Below the pieces are notes generated by a model. That model was not told the origin of the DNA and did no database searches. It saw only the letters and a program-made list of their open reading frames with translations. The translations under genes and the position numbers were made by a program. Positions 57,557-64,000 of a stretch of DNA of 64,000 bases are shown here, piece by piece (the stretch's first letter is position 1; every line of letters begins with the position of its first letter). The stretch lies in NCBI RefSeq assembly GCF_029784165.1, contig NC_073695.1, positions 198,211,857-198,275,856 on the forward strand. Reading direction: 5' to 3'. This DNA comes from Wyeomyia smithii. Taxonomy: Eukaryota > Arthropoda > Insecta > Diptera > Culicidae.

Positions 57557-58445
57557 ACAGTGCAACAATTTTTCTGCCTTGGCTTCTATGTATGATTTTT
57601 TGATGAAGTTTGATGCGAAAACAAATTTCCCGGAGTTTGAACATATTTCAACTTAAGCGGCAACAATGGCGCCATTTTGAATTTTTGAGAAACCGGTAAT
57701 TTTTGAGGTTTTTTCGACGCCATTTTGTTTTAAGACCAAATGTCAAAATTCAAGAGTTTTTCCACATATAAGCATCTTTTTACCAATCTTTTAAAAAAAA
57801 CAGATCTTAAATCGGACAAAAACTGAGTTCAAAACGGTAATTTTACAAAACCGCTTTTGGCATAGTTTTAGTATATAGCAAAATAATATCGATTATTTAT
57901 GAGCATTAATGGTAATTCGCTAATATCTTAAAGTGGTACTCAAATTATATCTTATTTTGAGTAAAAAAGTCTCAGAAATCGAATGGTAGGTGTCTGATCT
58001 ACGTCACGCACACGCCAAACGCAAGTTACTATAACTGTCTTCTTTCCTAGCAAACTATGAACCTGAGGTACACCAAAGTTTGTTATTGTTTTATGTGTAG
58101 CAACTACAAGTTACCATTGATTGCGTTTAGTCCTCTACACACCTCCTCTCACCTGATACAGACCCATTGAAGCGTGAGAAAATCAGAGTGAACTGAGTTT
58201 TAACTTTCTTAGACACACATGTTATTATTCGCACATGGCTAAATGTTCTGATCCAGTTGCATCGACAAAAACCGCCAAAAATATAATGTTTCGCTGAAGA
58301 CAGAGGAAGATAATTTCGGGATGTAAAAGGAACGTAGTGTCATTTATATTCATCATGTCCCAGAGATTTAAAATTAACCAAACCACTATCAGTTGATTAT
58401 GAACGTCAATCTATAGTAACATATCCAATTAGTCCTGTAACATCG
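57557..58445. other. Unassigned DNA
   Basis: No gene is seen. TGGCGCCATTTTGAATTTTT near 57668 resembles simple repeats but cannot be placed in a family here. Confidence 0.4.
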
Positions 58446-59542
58446 TAGGGGTACTGGGGGTAAGCCCGGCCCCCTAAGGAAAATGATTCTTTAGTAGGAC
58501 TTAATGGTAAATATTGTTATATTGCTTTCACAGAATCATTGCCCAGATTGTTTTCAACAAGATATGAAAACTGTCAGTACTTTCAAACTATTATTTTACA
58601 AGGAATAGTGAAGTTTTGAACCTAAGATAAAAACTACGTTTAGCAACCAGTGCGGGTGAAACCGGCACCCCTTGGGGGTAACACCGGCACCTAAGTTTGT
58701 TCATGAATTTACTCGAATTAACTGAACCAATTTGAATTCGGGTAAACCGCCAAATGAGAGATCTTACATTTTTGTATGTTACTGTTGAACTTGGTTGTTG
58801 ACGGTTAGCTGGTTCTGGAAAGATTCAAGTTCCGGTGAACGACAGGTATAAACAATGAAAGAATTTTATACTCGGCAAGCCTAACACGTAGCACTTTAAA
58901 TCATATTAATAACTAGTTTCATCGAAGCCAGGATCACCTTGACCACACCGGAGCATATTCCGAATACCGCCGGAAAGCGGTCAGTTTTGTGACTTGATTT
59001 TGTACATTTGACACATGCCTGAGTGCATGGTTCTAAGTCGATTTATTAATTTATTTAGCAGCGAATTACCGGTAATAGTTGAAAAATATGTGTCAGTAAC
59101 ATCCAACTAACCTCAGACCATGTCGGGCTTACCCCACTCACTGGGTGACGGTGTTACCCCGACAGCACACATTTTTTTAAAAAGAGAATTTCTACTAATT
59201 TATCGCCTCAATTTACGTCAGATCGAATTCCTGTGATTGCTAATAATACAGGCAATAAATTGTAGAGCAACGAAAAATTATTTTAGTCTTTTCAAATGAA
59301 TAAAAGCTTATGTTCCACTTACGAAAAATTACATCCGTTTACGCATCAGCTGCAGTAGCGTGTGTTTTGTCTATTATTTTGACGTTTGACGTTTCACGGT
59401 GGCTTCGATGTGTCTTAAACTATCTAAAATATTAAATATCATCACTTCACATATTCCAAAACACAGTAAATTAGCGTTTTCTAGTAAAATCCAAGGGGTG
59501 ACGGTCTTACCCTCAGTGCCGGGCTTACCCCCCGTACCCCTA
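58446..59542. mobile_element. TA-flanked element with GGGGGTAAGCCCGGC iterons
   Basis: The body 58448-59540 (1093 bp) is flanked by TA. The ends are GGGGTACTGGGGGTAAGC and the complement of GGGGTACGGGGGGTAAGC. Variants of the core recur inside: GGTGAAACCGGCACCCC and GGGGGTAACACCGGCACC near 58650-58690; GTCGGGCTTACCCC and GGTGTTACCCCGAC near 59118-59163; GGTGACGGTCTTACCC near 59498. No transposase frame. Confidence 0.8.
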
Positions 59543-60940
59543 CAGCTTCATCAATATTAGGTTGTTAAGTGATGGCATAAGACAGTACCCGACTATGAAA
59601 AAGTCAAGTACATCATGGGTTATTTAAAACTAGAACTCCAACGTAATCCTTTAACTATACTCTGAACGTCAGAGTTAAAGCGGTAATTCATTTACCGATA
59701 TGTAAAAATATCACCAGTCAATACGTTATTAAATAATAAGATATGTCATTGCTTTATAAATACAGATACAGTATAAGCTTACACTATTTGTCATTACTTT
59801 GAAACATTATGTCAAATTTGATAACCGGTTTTTATTTTAGATGTTTGAAATTTCGCCTTGTAGTTTTCGATTTTTCTAAAATCCAACATAGGTACTGTCC
59901 TACAAAAACCAAACATTTGATTTGTTAAAAAAAGAATAAGACAAATTCCGAAGTCGACGTAAAAACCACACGAATTCCGAAATTCGCGTAGAAAACTTCA
60001 TTTGCTAAAGGGTTCCAACCATTTCTGCTAAATACTTTCGAAAAAGGACTAACAGCAGTGTTATTTCCACATACGAACTGCGTCAAAAACGACTTTTCTG
60101 AAAAATCTGTGTAGAATCCGTAAGCCGCATAAGAAACGCGTTAATTTCGAAATCTGCGTAAAAAGACCTTAGTGTTGTTCCTGTTGAAACCCTTATACAC
60201 ATTCAAGGCTTACACCACACATTTAAAACCTGGAACAAGGGAACGCGGGGACAGGCTTTCCATGCGCGAATTGATAATGTGTAAGGTTATACCGGAGTAT
60301 CACAGAGTGATTGGAACTACCCAATAATGATTAGGAGACTTCAGTACTCCGTTATTCTAAATCTTTGCCATGACTATTGTTAAGTAAGGAGGCAAACTTT
60401 TGCACGAATGAGTGATTTCTGGAGTAGTTTTGTGTTTTATCGTAGACTACTATTTTGAAAATTGTTATGTTTTTCTCGGTCACATTTGTTTTTGTTTGTT
60501 TTGTAAGTTTTACTTGAAATGTAACATCATACAATTGAAAAATTGAACTCTTTTAAATTATACAGCTTAAACGAAAATGAAAAAATCATCAGAAATTTTT
60601 CGAAAACGGTTGAATAATAGAAAAAAATGTTCTGTGCAGTGGTTTCGTATGGGAGGCAAGATATTCATTCGTCTTCAAATAAACTATCAATCCAAGCATT
60701 TTCATGATACACTGAAAGAAGGATGTTTCTCACCGTCAAGATTACCATTTGAGTTCAAAATTAGTGTTGATCATCTGCATCGAATTGTCTAATTGTCAGA
60801 GTTGAATCTTGATTCCAAACTAGATTTTTGGAGGAGTTTCATCATTTTAGAATAAATACCAGTATTTGTTGTAAGTCGACGTAATAGGCCAACATGCATT
60901 TTAAAAGTGGCTAGCCACTACGGGTCAACTAGTATATGTA
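59543..60940. other. Unassigned; fragment of the ACGCGG MITE family
   Basis: About 59945-60178 contains repeated AATTCGCGTAGAAAA / ATCTGCGTAAAAAGACC and ends AAAAGACCTTAGTG, like the right end of the MITE at 4155. A 71-codon frame (60577-60792) is unrecognised. The right edge near 60925 has CGGGTCAACTAGTATAT, a repeat terminus related to 6979. Confidence 0.4.
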
Positions 60941-60944
60941 ATAG

Positions 60945-61048
60945 TGTTGATATGTCACCGTTTGTGGCAGAACACACAATAAAAATTCTGAATGAATATT
61001 AGTAAATAATCAATTCATCACAAAACATCCCCCCCTATTAAAAAAAAC
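60945..61048 (+). repeat. Jockey 3' UTR end (copy 3 tail or separate)
   Basis: GTGTTGATATGTCACC, TTTGTGGCAGAACACACA and CATCCCCCCCTATTAAAAAA match the 3' ends of the other Jockey copies (13380-13480 minus, 28770-28870 plus), including the C-run just before the A-tail. Confidence 0.8.
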
Positions 61049-63690
61049 TTCGGCTTTTACGCGATTCTCCCCTATTCTCTCTCTTCAATATTCTCCAGCA
61101 CTCATATCTCTACTAACATACAATCTGTATTCAGAGTTAATGGTGTGAGCACGCCAAACCACTGTTTTTCGAATTCCGTTTTGCTAAATGATAATTATTG
61201 ATTTAGGTTACTTTCTCTTCAATATTCTCAAAATCCACACACATTCACATACACACACCCCCTTGAGGGACTTCTGGATACGCTCATGACGTATACTAAT
61301 GCATCGACAATTACCTCTTACCGGCGAAAACCACTGCGTACTTTGGGGCGAATGTTAGTTTCGCGCTTGTGATTGCAGATCCGGATATAAAATTCGGTTC
61401 AGGTTCTCAATTTGATCCACCCCCCTTGCCAACCCTAATGAAAAAATGCGACACTGATATTTTAGAAACATGTCCGACATGCGATAATGACTGATTCGAA
61501 GAGTTATTCGTATTGCTGTTTTCTGCTTACTATGTTCTCGGGCTGAAGAACAATATCATGTTTAAAATACATTGTATGAATTTGTCTCACCCGGTGTCTA
61601 TTACAATGTTACTTCTGTTTCGTAACATTACACGTTCCAAACTAAAGCAGCTCTGTCGAATAAAATTACCTTTCGTTACAAGTGAACCAAGTAATTTGAA
61701 TGTCTTTGCGAGACTGCAAATGACATGTTCAGTATGGAAAAACCAAACTTTGTGATTGATAGAGTGCCAAAGTTACGATTGCTTCCCATCAAACAGCAAT
61801 AAGACTGTTTCCCCTGGTTTTAGTCAACAACCGTCAATTTCAATAGCTACCGGCTGACGCATGAATTGCATGTCAAATTTCCACATAAGCAGCAAACAAC
61901 CCTTTTTCCGCTGGAAGCCCCCCTTCCTCTAAACCACTCCCATCAGCAACCTGAGAGGACGAGCCTTACAAACATACGTATACTTATCAAGATCTCATAA
62001 AAAAGCCGAACTTCCTCAGTAGCGGAATAGAAATATGCAGGTACCTTGCAGAAGAAAAGTGTGCTAGGAACCGCACAATCTATTCGCCGAAATCGCGGCC
62101 AAGCACGGGTACCCTTCCGATTTTTTTTTGTTGTTTTATTCTTCTTGATATCATTTCTTCATTATTTTACCTGCTTACATGCAACCACATGGTTCGAGCG
62201 CGACCCCAAATCGGCATCCTTTCCAGTGCATGTGTAACATCTATTTTTATGGGAAAACATTCCGTACATTCTCAAGAGTTCAGAGTCCGACCCCCGGCTC
62301 CCGGAGTCGGTGGCGGTGGCACACATTAATAAACTTGTTCATTATTCACATTCTTGATATTTTTCCGATAGTCTGCTCCCTTCTAGAAGGTAGAGGGGTT
62401 GGTTCGTTTGCTAGATTCTTTACTATTTATACATATCGCATAGAGAGCGAAGGTTTTCAGCCACATTAGAGGTTGCGTAATTTTTACGAGTGCGTGTAAG
62501 CATTTTTATGTGCCGCTTTTAGTTTTTCGTTTTTTTTGTCAATTCAGCGTAGGTCTCTCCTTAGCTAGGGTTTCCGCGGAAGTGAAGGAGGAAATTTATG
62601 CAAATTTGGATTTACCTTTGCACCGGTTGGCCCACTCTGGGTCGGTTGTTGGCTCCGCCGTTGCTGCTGCTGCCGGTGGTGTACCAACATAGGTAGACGG
62701 TTGTTGGTTGGTCCTTGAACTATAGCACCGAAATTGATTTTCTAGTTTTTCGTGCGACTGCTGATTCTAAGCAACTCGTTTTTCGGCAGCCAGCGGTGTG
62801 AGACTAGAGGATGTGAGTAATAGCAGGGGAAGGAGTGAAAAGCGGTGTGGGGAAATATATGTTTTAGTATGTTTGGCTCTTGCGCGCGTGTATTGTCGAT
62901 ATGAATATATTTCATCGATGATTATTTTTTATTACGTTCTAACCCACCGTGAGTGCACAATGTATATTCATGAGCGGCAACACAGAGAAAGTATATGTTT
63001 TATGGTGAATTAATTAACAGACAGTTATAAACGTGGAAAAGTTCTAATGTTGATGGTGAGCTCGTGGGCAAATATGGGTTCATTACGAGTATGATAATAA
63101 TTCATAAAATATCCACTGCACAGAGAGTAACTGGAGCAATGACACAGCGATTATAGTCGAAAAGCATTTATACAGCTTTGTTCACTCAAGTTTGTGTTCT
63201 CATTTTTCCGCACAGCAAAAAGAATAAAACTCCCAATAAACTATAGCCAATGTTCCGAACCATCGTTTAGTTTTCGATATCCCGCAAAAAGCATCCCTCA
63301 AATTGGAATATCTTAATCCACAAACAATGCTTGCAGCCGTCCCCCAAACCCTCTGGCGGCTTCAACCGCTCTCACACTCGGTCGAATCAATAAATCATAA
63401 TGCAAGCAGAAAGCATTCATACGGGGAATATTTCATTTTTTAAGAATCACTTACTCCACTTCTTCGCGTAACAAAAGCAGCCGGTGAACCGTATGGAAAT
63501 GAGCCTGGTGGAAGAGATGTGGGGTGTGGGGTGAAGTACTACGCCACAGACTCGGTACAAAAACCATGGGCGAGGATGTTGATGACAACACACATATATA
63601 CAACATGCGTCGTCAGTGGGTGACGCAGGGTGAATGATGCAGTAGCAGCAGGTTTTTCACATTCATTGCCAGAGATTTTCTCCTACCATG
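61049..63690. other. Mostly unique DNA, no supported gene
   Basis: No repeat family of this window is seen, and the sequence is more complex than its surroundings. Possible promoter, UTR or intron DNA of a flanking gene. The only exon-like segment is listed separately. Confidence 0.35.
62616..62766 (-). CDS. Possible coding exon, unrecognised
   Basis: On the minus strand a frame is open from just after TAG (62769-62767) to a donor CAAAG-GTAAAT at 62615. It includes NQQPSTYVGTPPAAAATAEP, an Ala/Pro/Gln-rich stretch from GCAGCAGCAGCA. No Met start and no clear acceptor can be fixed. It could equally be a UTR or triplet repeat. Confidence 0.15.
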
Positions 63691-63699
63691 TTTCTACTT

Positions 63700-64000
63700 A
63701 GGGGAGAACTGTACAAAACGCACCAGTTGGGTAAAATGGCCCATGCTATTAAAACCCCAACATACTTACAAATGTGGCTTCAAATAATGAACTTATTCGT
63801 TTATTTCATATAAACACCGCTCTCCTAAAGTTCTCTCATGAAAAAGTACACCATAATGACTAAAATACTGGAAAAACTGTAGAAACGGGTGGGGCACTGC
63901 CTAACCTGTAATTATTCATGATTTTTATTTAAGCTTTTACCACTAACTGACCTGCAATATATAATGAAACTGGGGTTCCTATAACACTAACAATTATGGA
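63700..64000. mobile_element. Left end of a further TIR element, cut by the window
   Basis: TTAGGGGAGAACTGTAC followed by CAGTTGGGTAAAATGGCCCA has the design of the element at 44500 (GGTAAAATGGACA). The right end would lie beyond 64000, so this cannot be confirmed. Confidence 0.35.

Noticed and set aside
60577..60792. 71-codon frame as a gene
   Set aside because: Lys/Arg-rich but no domain, no Kozak or promoter context, and it lies in repeat-derived DNA.
1..64000. Endogenous viral elements
   Set aside because: I looked for capsid, polymerase and glycoprotein-like frames; all RT or gag-like matches belong to non-LTR retrotransposons, and no viral domain or LTR pair was recognised.

Overview
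This is a repeat-choked window of insect nuclear DNA, most likely from a culicine mosquito (Aedes-like). The basis is a secreted multi-domain CBM14 (peritrophin-like) gene with a 52-bp intron and a TATA/Inr promoter, several non-LTR retrotransposon clades usual in mosquitoes (Jockey, CR1/T1-Q-like, RTE), a mariner fossil, and many short TA- or TTAA-flanked non-autonomous DNA elements. Genus is an inference; no search was possible. There are no operons, rRNA, true tRNA, CRISPR or recognised viral insertions.

Layout. 1-7 kb: AT-rich sequence with small terminal-inverted-repeat (TIR) elements, one flanked by TTAA. 7.2-18.0 kb: a deeply nested repeat cluster. An old composite repeat (here Rep-X) was entered by a pogo/Tigger-like element, which holds a Tc1-like element, which holds a TA-flanked element, which holds Rep-Y and a second Rep-X, which holds yet another TA-flanked element. 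The outer Rep-X was also entered by a Jockey element lying on the minus strand with a 17-bp target duplication. 18.1-19.6 kb: an RTE fossil. 19.9-20.9 kb: the one clear host gene, on the minus strand. 24.5-28.9 kb: a nearly intact Jockey element on the plus strand. 29-30.5 kb: tRNA-derived SINE pieces and Rep-Y. 32.1 kb: an orphan first coding exon encoding a signal peptide and ending in a splice donor, probably the 5' end of a long-intron gene on the plus strand. 34.5 kb: mariner fossil. 35-38.6 kb: largely unique DNA. 38.9-46.2 kb: a TTAA element, Rep-Y, a gag fragment, a full Rep-X on the minus strand and another TIR element. 46.2-55.9 kb: an RT fossil, then AT-rich quasi-periodic arrays interrupted by a CR1-like element. 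56.5-61 kb: a split Jockey copy and a TA-flanked TIR element. 61-64 kb: mostly unique DNA, with the start of another TIR element at the window edge.

The host genes do not form a visible pathway. The CBM14 protein would be secreted and bind chitin, for example in peritrophic matrix or cuticle. The retrotransposon ORFs pair as RNA-binding ORF1 and endonuclease/reverse transcriptase ORF2. All copies carry lesions; the plus-strand Jockey copy is the least damaged. I found no new defence or metabolic system. The most noteworthy structures are the nest, a set of TA-flanked elements sharing an iterated subterminal motif design, and a 200-bp near-perfect palindrome. Rep-X and Rep-Y are labels used only here.
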